The notes beneath the pieces are model-generated. The model saw nothing but the letters and a program-made list of their open reading frames with translations. It was not told the origin of the DNA and did no database searches. A stretch of DNA of 24,678 nt from assembly GCA_040756995.1 (NCBI GenBank), contig JBFLYK010000080.1, positions 1 to 24,678 on the forward strand, read 5' to 3'. This DNA comes from BP-133 sp040756995. GTDB lineage: Bacteria > Actinomycetota > Acidimicrobiia > IMCC26256 > BP-133. The position numbers and the translations under genes were made by a program. Positions 15,159 through 23,938 of the stretch are shown here, in pieces (the first letter of the stretch is position 1; each line of letters opens with the position of its first letter).

Positions 15159-15964
15159 GCGGTCATTCCTGTTCCGGGGGACACCTCCGGACCCCCGGGC
15201 CGATCGACCTCGAACCAGACCGTCTTGCCTCCTCCCGGCGCCGGCCGGACACCCCACCTCCGGGCCAGGCTACCGACCAGAGCGAGGCCGCGGCCCGAGT
15301 CCTCGTCGGCGGCGGCGTCCCGGGGACTGATCGCCTCGGCGGAGGCGTCGGTCACTTCGATGCGGGCGGCGGTGGAGGTCAGCCGGACCAGGACCTCGAC
15401 CTCGGAGCCGGCATGGACGACCGCATTGGTGACGAGCTCGGAGACCAGCAACGTGACCGTGTCGGTCAGGTCACCTTCCTCATCGTCCCAGCCGGTCAGG
15501 GCCTGGCTGACGAACCGGCGGGCGGCCCGGGGGCTCTGCTGGTCCTGCTCGAATCTCTGGCTGGCCTCGGTGAGCAACTGCTCGACGGCACCCACGAGCC
15601 CGACCAGGGCGTCGAGCTCGACGGCCAGGCGGCGGGCCGGCGTCTCCTTCGTCAGGTAGCCGACGGCGCCGGCCGACCGGCTGGCCACCTGCAGATCGGC
15701 GGGATCGTGGCCGGAGACGAGCACGATCCGGGCCTCGGGTGCCGCCTCCCGCAACGCCGGCAGGGCGTCGAAGGCGTCGCCGCCCGGCAGCGTGCAGTCG
15801 AGGAGCACCAGATCCGGCTGGGTCGACTCCGCCGCCGCCACCGCGGTGACGCCGTCCCCCGCCTCGGCCACGACCTCGAAGCCGGTCTCCGGCGCCAGGA
15901 CGAGGCGGACGAGTAGCCGGTAGTCCGGATCGTCGTCGACGACCAGGACACGCTGGGGTCCCAT
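15155..15964 (-). CDS. Response regulator fused to RsbW-like ATPase/serine kinase domain
   Basis: A 269-residue protein with an N-terminal receiver domain (about 4-118): acidic DDD at 10-12, phosphoacceptor Asp56 (LVLLDCTLPGGD), Ser84 and Lys106 (YLTKE). The C-terminal half (about 140-252) is a GHKL ATPase of the RsbW/SpoIIAB type: N-box LLVSELVTNAVVHAG with Glu176 and Asn180, then VTDAS and SGRGLALVGSLARRWGV. It lacks a histidine-kinase dimerisation domain, so it is not a histidine kinase. The likely role is a phosphorylation-controlled anti-sigma-type kinase, where the receiver gates the ATPase. The ATG at 15964 is 10 bases after the previous stop; GGAGGG lies inside the end of that gene. 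Its stop overlaps the GTG of the phosphatase gene, so the two are probably made in fixed proportion. Confidence 0.9.
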   Translation of the reverse strand: MGPQRVLVVDDDPDYRLLVRLVLAPETGFEVVAEAGDGVTAVAAAESTQPDLVLLDCTLPGGDAFDALPALREAAPEARIVLVSGHDPADLQVASRSAGAVGYLTKETPARRLAVELDALVGLVGAVEQLLTEASQRFEQDQQSPRAARRFVSQALTGWDDEEGDLTDTVTLLVSELVTNAVVHAGSEVEVLVRLTSTAARIEVTDASAEAISPRDAAADEDSGRGLALVGSLARRWGVRPAPGGGKTVWFEVDRPGGPEVSPGTGMTA

Positions 15965-15974
15965 GGTTGTCGCT

Positions 15975-17186
15975 CTATCCCTCCGGAAGCTCGAAGCGCA
16001 CCACGAGGCCGCCGGCGGGCCCGCGTTCGGCCCAGATGATGCCGCCGTGGCGCTCGACGATGCGACGGCACAGGGCCAGGCCCAGTCCCGCCCCCCGCCC
16101 GGCCGCCACCGAGTCGGGGTCGGCGGCCGGCTTCGGGATCGGAACCGGCGCCGGACGGGCGAAGGCAGTGAACAACCGCGGTAGATCGGCCTCGGCCACC
16201 CCCGGACCGTTGTCGGCCAGCGTCACCCGCACGCCGTCGCCCGCCCGCTCCGCCGACACGGTCACCACCGGCGTGGCCGGCCCCCGGAAGCGGACGGCGT
16301 TGTCGAGCAGTTGCGCCAGCAGGTGCACCAGCTGTGCCCGGTCCGCCGACACCATCGGGAGGCCCTCGGCCACCACCTCCGCCTTGGCTTCGGCCAACGG
16401 GGCGGCGGTCTCCGCTTCGGCCTCGGCCAGCGCCTCGGCCAGGGGGAACCGGGCCCGCTGCAGTTCACCGGTCGAGGCCCGGGCGTAGTCGAGCAGCGAA
16501 GCGACGATCGAGCGGGCCCGGTCGGTCCCGGCCACCGCCCGGGCCAGCAGCGTGCGCCCTTCGTCCGAGAGCGTGGCGGCGTGGCGGTCGTCGAGCAGGT
16601 CGAGCAGCCCGGCCACCGTGTGGAGCGGCTCCCGCAGCTCGGCGCCGACCACCTCCGCGAACCGCTCGAGGGCGGCGTTGCTGCGCTCCAGCTCCACGGC
16701 CTGCGCCGCCAGGTTGGCATGGGCCTCGTCGAGTTCCCGCAACCGGTTCGCCAGCTCCCGGCGCTGGGCGTCGATCGTCGCCCCCCGGGTCCACAGCTCG
16801 GCGAACACCGAGACCTTGGCCCGCAGGATCTCCGGCTCGAACGGCTTGTAGACGTAGTCGACGGCGCCGCTCTCGTATCCCCGGAGGTAGTGCTCCGGTT
16901 CCCCCGAGATGGCGGTCAGGAAGATGATCGGCACGTAGCGGGTCCGCTCCCGGCCCCGGATCAGGCGGGCCGTCTCGAACCCGTCGAGGACGGGCATCTG
17001 CACGTCGAGGATGATCAGCGCGAACTCGCCGGCCAGCAGGTGGCGCAGAGCCTCCTCCCCGGAGCTGGCCTCCACGAGGTCGAGACCGAGCGGCTCCAAC
17101 ACCGCCCGGAGGGCCAGCAAGTTGTCGGGCCGGTCGTCGACGAGGAGGACGCGCGGGACCCCCGCCTGTGCCGCCGTCGCTGTCAT
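15975..17186 (-). CDS. REC-histidine-kinase-like protein lacking the phosphoacceptor histidine
   Basis: A 403-residue protein with a receiver domain (about 11-128; phosphoacceptor Asp61 in LIILDVQMPVLDGFE, Thr91, Lys114 in YVYKPFEP), a coiled-coil linker (136-175), a HisKA-like helical region (about 170-240) and a GHKL ATPase domain (about 275-402; N-box LLAQLLDNAVRF with Asn296, DNGPG at 325, GAGLGLAL at 365). In the H-box, where related proteins read SHDLREPL, this one reads GAELREPL, with Ala182 in place of histidine. The codons at that point are GGC GCC GAG, so it is a clear substitution. It therefore cannot autophosphorylate in the normal way and may act as an ATP-binding regulator or phosphate sink. 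Its ATG overlaps the stop of the giant kinase gene by four bases (ATGA, 17183-17186). An Ala/Glu-rich loop at 250-272 is unusual. Confidence 0.9.
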   Translation of the reverse strand: MTATAAQAGVPRVLLVDDRPDNLLALRAVLEPLGLDLVEASSGEEALRHLLAGEFALIILDVQMPVLDGFETARLIRGRERTRYVPIIFLTAISGEPEHYLRGYESGAVDYVYKPFEPEILRAKVSVFAELWTRGATIDAQRRELANRLRELDEAHANLAAQAVELERSNAALERFAEVVGAELREPLHTVAGLLDLLDDRHAATLSDEGRTLLARAVAGTDRARSIVASLLDYARASTGELQRARFPLAEALAEAEAETAAPLAEAKAEVVAEGLPMVSADRAQLVHLLAQLLDNAVRFRGPATPVVTVSAERAGDGVRVTLADNGPGVAEADLPRLFTAFARPAPVPIPKPAADPDSVAAGRGAGLGLALCRRIVERHGGIIWAERGPAGGLVVRFELPEG

Positions 17187-20100
17187 CGGTCGAGCCAGAG
17201 CCGCATGAGTGACAACAGCTGGTTGATCTCCACCGGTTTCGTGATGTAATCCGACGCCCCGGCGGCCAGGCTCTTCTCCCGGTCGCCCCGCATCGCCTTG
17301 GCCGTGAGGGCAATGATCGGCAGCTCCCGGAAGCCCTCGATCTTGCGGATGGCCCTCGTCGTCTCGTAGCCGTCCATGCCGGGCATCATGATGTCCATCA
17401 GCACCAGGTCGATGTCGGGATGACGCTCCAGCGCCTCGACGCCCTGGCGTCCGTTCTCGGCGGTGATCACCTCGATGCCGCGGTCCTCCAGGGCGCTGGT
17501 CAGGGCGTAGACGTTGCGGACGTCGTCGTCCACGATCAGGATCCTCGTTCCGGCCAGACCGGCGTAGGCGGTGCTGTCCTCCAGTTCGTCGCGCTCGGCG
17601 CCGGCGGGCACCGCCACCACTTCCTTGACCGATGCCGAGGCGGCGTGCTCCAGACCCGTCCCCAGCGCCGGCAGGTAGAGCGTGAACGTCGAGCCCTTGC
17701 CCGGCTCGCTCTCCACCTGGATCTCGCCACCGAGGAGGCGGGCGATCTCCCGGCTGATCGACAGGCCGAGACCGGTGCCGCCGTACTTGCGGTTGGTGGT
17801 GCCCTCGGCCTGCTGGAAGGCCTCGAAGATCACCAGCAACTTGTCGGAGTCGATGCCGATGCCGGTGTCGACCACCGAGAAGGCGACGACGTCGGAGGTG
17901 CCCTCCAGCGCGCTGTTGAAGAACCGGTTGCCCTCCGGCGCCCGCTCGATCCGCAGCGTCACCGACCCTTCCTCGGTGAACTTGAAGGCATTGGACAGCA
18001 GGTTCTTCAGGATCTGCTGGACGCGGTGCCCGTCGGTGGTGATGTGCTCCGGCAGGTCTTCGGCCATGAGCACCGTGTAGGTGAGCGCCTGCTGGTCGGC
18101 AATCGGGCGGAACGTCTGCGACAGGTCGTCGGCCAGGTCGGCGATCCGCACCGGCGCCATGGCGACGTCGAGCTTGCCGGCCTCGACCTTGGACAGATCG
18201 AGGATGTCACTGATCAGGTTGAGCAGGTCGTGGCCGGCGTCGCGGACCGACCGGGCGAACTCGACCTGCTTGGGCGTCAGGTTGCCCTCGGGATTGTCGG
18301 CCAGCAGCCGGGCCAGGATCAGCAGGCTGTTGAGCGGGGTCCGCAGCTCGTGGCTCATGTTGGCCAGGAACTCCGACTTGTACTTCGACGACAGCGCCAG
18401 CTGCTCGGCCCGTTCCTCGAGCTCCCGGCGGGCCAGCTCGATCTCGGCGTTCTTCACCTCGATGGCCCGGTTCTGACGGGCCAGCTCCAGCGCCTTCTCC
18501 TCCAGTTCGGCGTTGGTCAGCTGCAGCTCCTGTTGGCGCTTCTGCAGCTCGGCGCCGAGGCTCTGGCTCTGCTCCAGCAGCTCCTCGGTCCGCATCGTGG
18601 CGATGATCGTGTTGAGGACGACGCCGACGGTCTCCACGATCTGCTCCAGGAAGGCCTGGTTGATCGGCGAGAACGGCCGGAAGGCGGCCAGCTCGATGAC
18701 CGCCAGGCACTGTTCCTCGAACAGCACCGGCAGGATCACGATGTTGACCGGGGTGCCGTCGCCCATGCCGGTCGAGATGCGCAGCGACGCCTTGCCGACG
18801 TTGGGGACGAGGATCGTCTTGCGCTCCAGCGCCGCCTGCCCCACCAGACCCTCACCGAGCCGGTAGGCCGTCGGCACGCCCTTGCGGCCGCGGTACCCGT
18901 ACCCGGCCAGCAGCTCGTAGGTGGTCTCCCGGCCGTCGGTGGACTGCGCCATGTAGAAGGCGCCGTGCTGGGCGCCGACGAGCGGCGTCAGCTCCGACAT
19001 GATCAGCCGGGACACGGCGCCGAGGTCCCGGTGCCCCTGGAGCATGCCGCCGATGCGGGCCAGGTTGGAGTTGAGCCAGTCCTGTTCCTCGTTGCGCTTC
19101 GTCGTCTCGGACAGGTTGGCGATCATCTGGTTGATGTTGTCCTTCAGCTCACCGACCTCGCCGGCGGCGTCGACGGTGATCATCCGGGTCAGGTCGCCCT
19201 GGGTCACGGCGGTGGCGACGTCGGCGATGGCCCGCACCTGCGTGGTCAGGTTCCCGGCCAGCTGGTTGACGTTCTCGGTGAGGCGCTTCCAGGTGCCGGA
19301 GACGCCCTCGACCTCCGCCTGACCGCCGAGCTTCCCTTCGGTGCCGACCTCCCGGGCCACCCGGGTGACCTCGGAGGCGAAGGCCGACAACTGGTCCACC
19401 ATCTTGTTGACGGTGTTCTTCAGCTGCAGGATCTCGCCCCGGGCGTCGACGGTGATGTGCTGTGACAGGTCGCCCTGGGCCACGGCGGTGGTGACCTGGG
19501 CGATGTTGCGGACCTGGTCCGTCAGGTTGTCGGCCATGGAGTTCACCGAGTCGGTGAGGTCCTTCCACACCCCGGAGATGCCCGGAACGGCCGCCTGGCC
19601 ACTGAGCTTCCCTTCGGTGCCGACCTCCCGGGCGACGCGGGTCACGTCGGTGGTCCACACCGAGAGCTGGTCGACCATCGTGTTGACGGTGTTCTTCAGC
19701 TCCAGCAGCTCGCCCCGGAGCTCCACGGTGATCTTGCGGGAGAGGTCGCCCCGGGCCACGGCGGTGGTGACCTGGGCGATGTTGCGGACCTGGGACGTCA
19801 GGTTCGACGCCAGCAGGTTGACGTTGTCGGTGAGGTCCTTCCAGGTGCCGGAGACGCCGGGCACGATGGCCTGGCCGCCGAGGCGCCCTTCGGTGCCGAC
19901 CTCGCGGGCGACGCGGGTGACCTCGTCGGCGAAGCCCCGGAGCTGGTCGACCATCGTGTTGATGGTCTCCTTCAGCTCGGCGACCTCGCCCCGGNNNNNN
20001 NNNNNNNNNNNNNNNNNNNNNNNNNNNNNNNNNNNNNNNNNNNNNNNNNNNNNNNNNNNNNNNNNNNNNNNNNNNNNNNNNNNNNNNNNNNNNNCGTGTT

Positions 20101-22563
20101 GATGGTCTCCTTCAGCTCGGCGACCTCGCCCCGGGCCTCGACGGTGATCTTCTGGGACAGGTCGCCCTGGGCCACGGCGGTGGTGACCTGGGCGATGTTG
20201 CGCACCTGGCTCGTGAGGTTGCCGGCCAGCTGGTTGACGTTGTCGGTCAGCGCCTTCCACGTCCCCGAGACGCCGGGCACGTCGGCCTGGCCGCCGAGCT
20301 GGCCGTCGGTGCCGACCTCGCGGGCGACGCGGGTGACCTCGTCGGCGAACGACGAGAGCTGGTCGACCATCGTGTTGATGGTGTCCTTGAGTTCGGCGAC
20401 CTCGCCGCGGGCCTCGACGGTGATCTTCTGGGACAGGTCGCCCCGGGCCACGGCCTTGGTGACCTGGGCGATGTTGCGGACCTGACCCGTGAGGTTGCCG
20501 GCCAGCTGGTTGACGTTGTCGGTCAGCGCCTTCCACGTGCCGGAGACGCCGGGCACGATCGCCTGGCCGCCGAGCCGGCCGTCGGTGCCGACCTCCCGGG
20601 CCACCCGCGTCACCTCGTCGGCGAACGACCCGAGCTGGTCGACCATCGTGTTGACGGTCCGCTTCACTTCGAGGATCTCGCCCCGGACGTCGACGAGGAT
20701 CTTCTGCGACAGGTCGCCGTTGGCCACCGCCGTGGTCACCCGGGCGATGTCCCGGACCTGGTCGGTCAGGTTGGCGGCCATGAAGTTCACCGAGTCGGTG
20801 AGGTCCTTCCAGGTGCCGGCCACGCCGGGGACCCGGGCCTGGCCGCCGAGGCGGCCGTCGGTGCCGACCTCGCGGGCGACGCGGGTGACCTCGTCGGCGA
20901 AGGCCGAGAGCTGGTCGACCATCGTGTTGATGGTGTCCTTGAGTTCGGCGACCTCACCGCGGGCCTCGACGGTGATCTTCTGGGACAGGTCGCCCCGGGC
21001 CACGGCGGTGGTGACCTGGGCGATGTTGCGGACCTGGCCGGTCAGGTTCGAGGCCAGCTGGTTGACGTTGTCGGTGAGGTCCTTCCAGGTTCCGCTGACA
21101 CCCTTCACGTAGGCCTGGCCGCCGAGGCGGCCTTCGGTGCCGACCTCCCGGGCGACCCGGGTCACCTCGTCGGCGAACGACGAGAGCTGGTCGACCATCG
21201 TGTTGATGGTGTCCTTGAGCTGGGCGACCTCACCGCGGGCGTCGACGGTGATCTTCTGGGACAGGTCGCCCTGGGCCACGGCGGTGGTGACCTGGGCGAT
21301 GTTGCGCACCTGGCCGGTGAGGTTCCCGGCCAGCTGGTTGACGTTGTCGGTGAGGTCCTTCCACGTTCCGGAGACTCCCGGCACATTGGCCTGGCCACCG
21401 AGCTTTCCTTCGGTGCCGACCTCCCGGGCGACCCGGGTCACCTCGTCGGCGAACGACGAGAGCTGGTCGACCATCGTGTTGATGGTGTTCTTGAGCTGGG
21501 CGACCTCACCGGCGGCGTCGACGGTGATCTTCTGGGACAGGTCGCCCTGGGCCACGGCGGTGGTGACCTGGGCGATGCTGCGCACCTGGCTGGTCAGGTT
21601 GCCGGCCATGAAGTTCACCGAATCGGTGAGGTCCTTCCACGTGCCGGCCACACCGGCCACTTCGGCCTGGCCGCCGAGGCGGCCGTCGGTGCCGACCTCC
21701 CGGGCCACCCTCGTCACCTCGTGGGCGAACGACCGGAGCTGGTCGACCATCCGGTTGACCGTCTCCTTCAGTTCGGCCACCTCGCCCCGGGCGTCGACCG
21801 TGATCTTCTGGGAGAGGTCCCCGTTGGCCACGGCCGTGGTGACGAGGGCGATGTTCCGCACCTGGTCAGTCAGGTTCGACGCCATCTGGTTGACGTTGTC
21901 GGTCAGGTCCCGCCAGGCGCCGGAGACACCCCGCATCCGGGCCTGCCCGCCGAGGCGGCCCTCGGTGCCGACGTCGCCGGCCACCCGGGTCACCTCGGCG
22001 GCGAACGTCGAGAGCAGGTCCACCATCGAGTTGACGACCTTCCCCATGCGGGCGAACTCGCCCTTCATGGGGCGGCCGTCGATGGCGAGGGGCATCTTCT
22101 GGGTGAGGTCGCCCTCGGCCACCGCCGAGATGACCCGGGCCACCTCGTTGGTCGGACGGATGAGGTCGTCGATGAGCCCGTTGACGGCCTCGACCCGGGT
22201 CACCCACATGCCGCCGGCCGGGCCCATGTCGATCCGTTCGGTGGTGCGCCCGTCCCGCCCGACCGCCCGCGACACCCGGATCAGCTCCTTGTTGAAGCGG
22301 GTGGTGAGGTCCATGAAGTGGTTGAAGGCCCGGGCGACCTCTTTGGCCTCGCCCTGGCGGCGGGTCGACAACCGGATATCGGCGTGGCCGTCGGCCGCCG
22401 CCCGCAGAGCCTCGAGCAGCTCGGCCAGCAGCCGGTCGCTCCCGGCGGATTTCGCCGCGGTCGCCTTGGCGCGCCTGGGGGACCTCTTGGCTCCGGATTC
22501 GTCGACCCGCTGCCCGTTGGCCGGCGCGGCGGCCTCGGACTCAGGGGCTCGGACGGGACTCAT
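17183..22563 (-). CDS. Giant HAMP-array hybrid histidine kinase (Nik1/group III-like), interrupted by an assembly gap
   Basis: The ATG at 22563 follows GGTGGAG closely. A basic linker (about 45 residues) is followed by a tandem array of about 12 HAMP units in 92-residue steps, each with VTTAVAxGDLSQKITV and RGEVAELKxTIN. After the array come a GAF domain (about 19060-18590), a long coiled coil, HisKA with intact SHELRTPL (His codon at 18350-18352), a GHKL ATPase (about 18060-17660) and a C-terminal receiver (about 17555-17200, Asp at 17393-17395 in LMDIMMPGMDG). There is no signal peptide or membrane segment, so it is cytosolic, as are fungal Nik1-type osmosensors that share this layout. The gap at 19995-20094 lies inside the array. 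As written the frame is broken there, but joining the identical 40-base flanks gives one frame of 1,746 residues. It heads the relay: the next gene overlaps its stop. Confidence 0.9.
19127..22302 (-). repeat. Tandem 276-bp HAMP-coding repeat array
   Basis: Equivalent points of successive units fall at 19127, 19403, 19679 and 19955 left of the gap and at 20095, 20371, 20647, 20923, 21199, 21475, 21751 and 22027 right of it, always exactly 276 bases (92 codons) apart. The unit nearest the gene start is the most diverged and has a short insertion (DGRPMK). Central units are the most alike, consistent with ongoing conversion or unequal exchange. The true number is uncertain because the scaffold gap is inside. 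Confidence 0.93.
19995..20094. other. Assembly gap of exactly 100 N within the HAMP array
   Basis: The 40 bases ending at 19994 (from 19955) are identical to the 40 bases starting at 20095 (to 20134). The run of exactly 100 N is a conventional placeholder for an unknown length. Either the two contig ends overlap by 40 bases and nothing is missing, or one or more whole 276-base units are missing. Confidence 0.97.
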
Positions 22564-22774
22564 CGCTCCACCGCGATGCTCGTGCCGGACACAGCCGCGG
22601 CGCGGGCCAGCTCCATGACACCCTCTCTCTGGTATCCAGTGCCAGCCCTTCGCCGGCTGTTGTACCAGACGGCCACCGGCCCGAGGAAGGTTCCGCCGCT
22701 GGTCGTAACCGTTTTGTCCCGAGGATCCGGGCTTTTTCGGAGGTGGTTTACCGTCGGCGGACCGTGGGTAATAG

Positions 22775-22830
22775 TGCCTTCCGGATAGCCAGGCTCCATC
22801 CAGCCCTTCGCCTGGGTATTCGGGAAGGCA
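22775..22830. repeat. Long imperfect hairpin in the Ku upstream region
   Basis: The left arm TGCCTTCCGGATAGCCAGGC (22775-22794) pairs with the segment 22810-22830 around a 15-base loop. By hand I count 18 Watson-Crick pairs and one G-T pair, with one bulged G (22822) and one G-G mismatch. It could be an RNA leader element, an operator, or a remnant of a small palindromic element. Confidence 0.75.
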
Positions 22831-22839
22831 AATGATGGC

Positions 22840-22862
22840 AACGGGGCCTACCGGGCCCCGTT
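22840..22862. repeat. Perfect 9-bp hairpin upstream of Ku
   Basis: AACGGGGCC (22840-22848) and GGCCCCGTT (22854-22862) form a perfect stem with a 5-base loop, 9 bases after the long hairpin and 110 bases before the Ku start. Only one further T follows on the plus strand, so it is a poor terminator. Confidence 0.7.
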
Positions 22863-22972
22863 TCGTCGCGCCCCCTGTCGCTGGACGCTCGCCCTGGCGG
22901 CAACCGACGGAGGCTGGAGCGCCTTTCCGGGTAGAGATCCCCCAAGACGCTGTCGCCGCTTCGGAGGTCACC

Positions 22973-23938
22973 ATGCCCCGCGCCATCTGGTCCGGTTCCA
23001 TCAGCTTCGGGCTCGTCAACGTGCCGGTGAAGCTGTACTCGGCCGTCCACCCCCAGGGCCTGTCGTTCCACCAGTTCGAGGAGGGAACCAACGCCCGGGT
23101 CCGCAACAAGCGGGTGTCGGAGAAGACCGGCAAGGAGGTGGCCTACGAAGACATCGTGAAGGGCTACGAGGTCCAGAAGGGCCAGTACGTCATGGTCGAC
23201 CCCGACGAGTTGGCGGAGTTCAACCCCCGGGCGACCCGGACGATCGACATCGAGGACTTCGTCAGCCTCGACGAGATCGACCCGATCTACTACGACCACA
23301 CCTACTTCCTGGCCCCCGACGACAGCGAGGGCGCCCGCAAGGCCTACGCCCTTCTGCTGAAGGCCATGGACGAGCAGGGGAAGGTGGCCATCGGTCGGCT
23401 GGTCATGCGCAACAAGCAGTACCTGGCGGCCATCCGCCCACTCGACGGCGCGCTGGCCGTCTCGACCATGCGGTTCCATGACGAGGTGATGGCTCCGTCC
23501 GACCTCGACGAGATCCCGACCGGGCGATCCGCCCCCAAGGCCGCTCCCGCCGAAGTGAAGATGGCCGGTCAGATCATCGAGTCGATGTCGCGGGAATGGG
23601 ATCCCAAGCGCTACGAGGACACGTACCGTATGCAGGTGCTGGACTTCCTGAAGAAGAAGGCCGCCGGCGAGGAGATCGTCGTCGAGGAGGAGCCGGAAGA
23701 GCAGGCCAAGGTCGTCGACCTCATGGCCGCCCTGGAGGCGAGCCTCGAAGCGGCCAAGAAGAGCGGCTCCCGCCGGACTTCGTCGGCCACCAGGTCCTCG
23801 TCGAAGTCTTCGTCTTCTTCGGGGTCCAAGAGGTCTTCGACCAGGAAGTCTTCCTCTCCGGCGAAGAAGGCTCCGGCGAAGAAGTCGTCGTCCGCGTCCC
23901 GGCGTTCGAGCAGTGGCAGCAAGCGCAAGAGCGCCTGA
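22973..23938 (+). CDS. ku: Ku DNA-end-binding protein (non-homologous end joining)
   Basis: A 321-residue bacterial Ku protein, which forms a homodimeric ring on double-strand DNA ends and recruits ligase LigD. The N terminus, MPRAIWSGSISFGLVNVPVKLYS in short form IWSGSISFGLVNVPVK, is the family hallmark. The Ku core continues to about residue 255 (YEDIVKGYEV, VMVDPDEL, YYDHTYFLAP, RNKQYLAAI, WDPKRYEDTYRMQVLDFL). The remaining residues, from about 262, are a low-complexity Lys/Ser/Arg tail ending KRKSA; basic tails of this kind bind DNA in mycobacterial and streptomycete Ku. The tail uses the serine codon TCT six times, unlike the rest of the gene, suggesting relaxed or recently expanded sequence. 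ATG at 22973 has GGAGG 5 bases upstream. No ligD is in the window; the next gene overlaps the Ku end by 26 bases. Confidence 0.95.
   Translation: MPRAIWSGSISFGLVNVPVKLYSAVHPQGLSFHQFEEGTNARVRNKRVSEKTGKEVAYEDIVKGYEVQKGQYVMVDPDELAEFNPRATRTIDIEDFVSLDEIDPIYYDHTYFLAPDDSEGARKAYALLLKAMDEQGKVAIGRLVMRNKQYLAAIRPLDGALAVSTMRFHDEVMAPSDLDEIPTGRSAPKAAPAEVKMAGQIIESMSREWDPKRYEDTYRMQVLDFLKKKAAGEEIVVEEEPEEQAKVVDLMAALEASLEAAKKSGSRRTSSATRSSSKSSSSSGSKRSSTRKSSSPAKKAPAKKSSSASRRSSSGSKRKSA

Larger units (their letters stand above)
22564..22972. other. Divergent intergenic region between kinase and Ku genes, with hairpins
   Basis: These 409 bases must hold promoters for both divergent genes. They contain a long imperfect hairpin (22775-22830), a perfect 9-bp hairpin (22840-22862) and a 13-base direct repeat, CCAGCCCTTCGCC, at 22642-22654 and 22800-22812, the second copy lying mostly in the loop of the long hairpin. 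A T-rich patch, GCTTTTTCGG, is at 22731-22740. Open frames crossing this region look like shadows or upstream extensions without protein-like composition. Confidence 0.55.

Noticed and set aside
17420..19465. Long plus-strand open frame opposite the kinase gene
   Set aside because: It is the antisense shadow of a GC-rich gene with clear GAF, HisKA, ATPase and REC domains on the minus strand; its own product is low-complexity with no recognisable domain.
19995..20094. Frameshift or pseudogene in the giant kinase
   Set aside because: The frame change is caused solely by the 100-N placeholder; collapsing the identical 40-base flanks restores one continuous frame.
19127..22302. CRISPR array or satellite-type repeat
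   Set aside because: The period is 276 bases with coding units and no short repeat-spacer pattern; the repeats encode HAMP domains.
21137..22618. Long plus-strand repetitive frame (Ser/Thr/Arg-rich)
   Set aside because: It is a mirror of the 276-bp HAMP repeats and inherits their period; the minus-strand reading gives canonical HAMP units.
22717..22740. Intrinsic terminator (CCCG...CGGG followed by CTTTTT) upstream of Ku
   Set aside because: The stem is only four base pairs and lies in a divergent promoter region where no transcript is expected to end on the plus strand.
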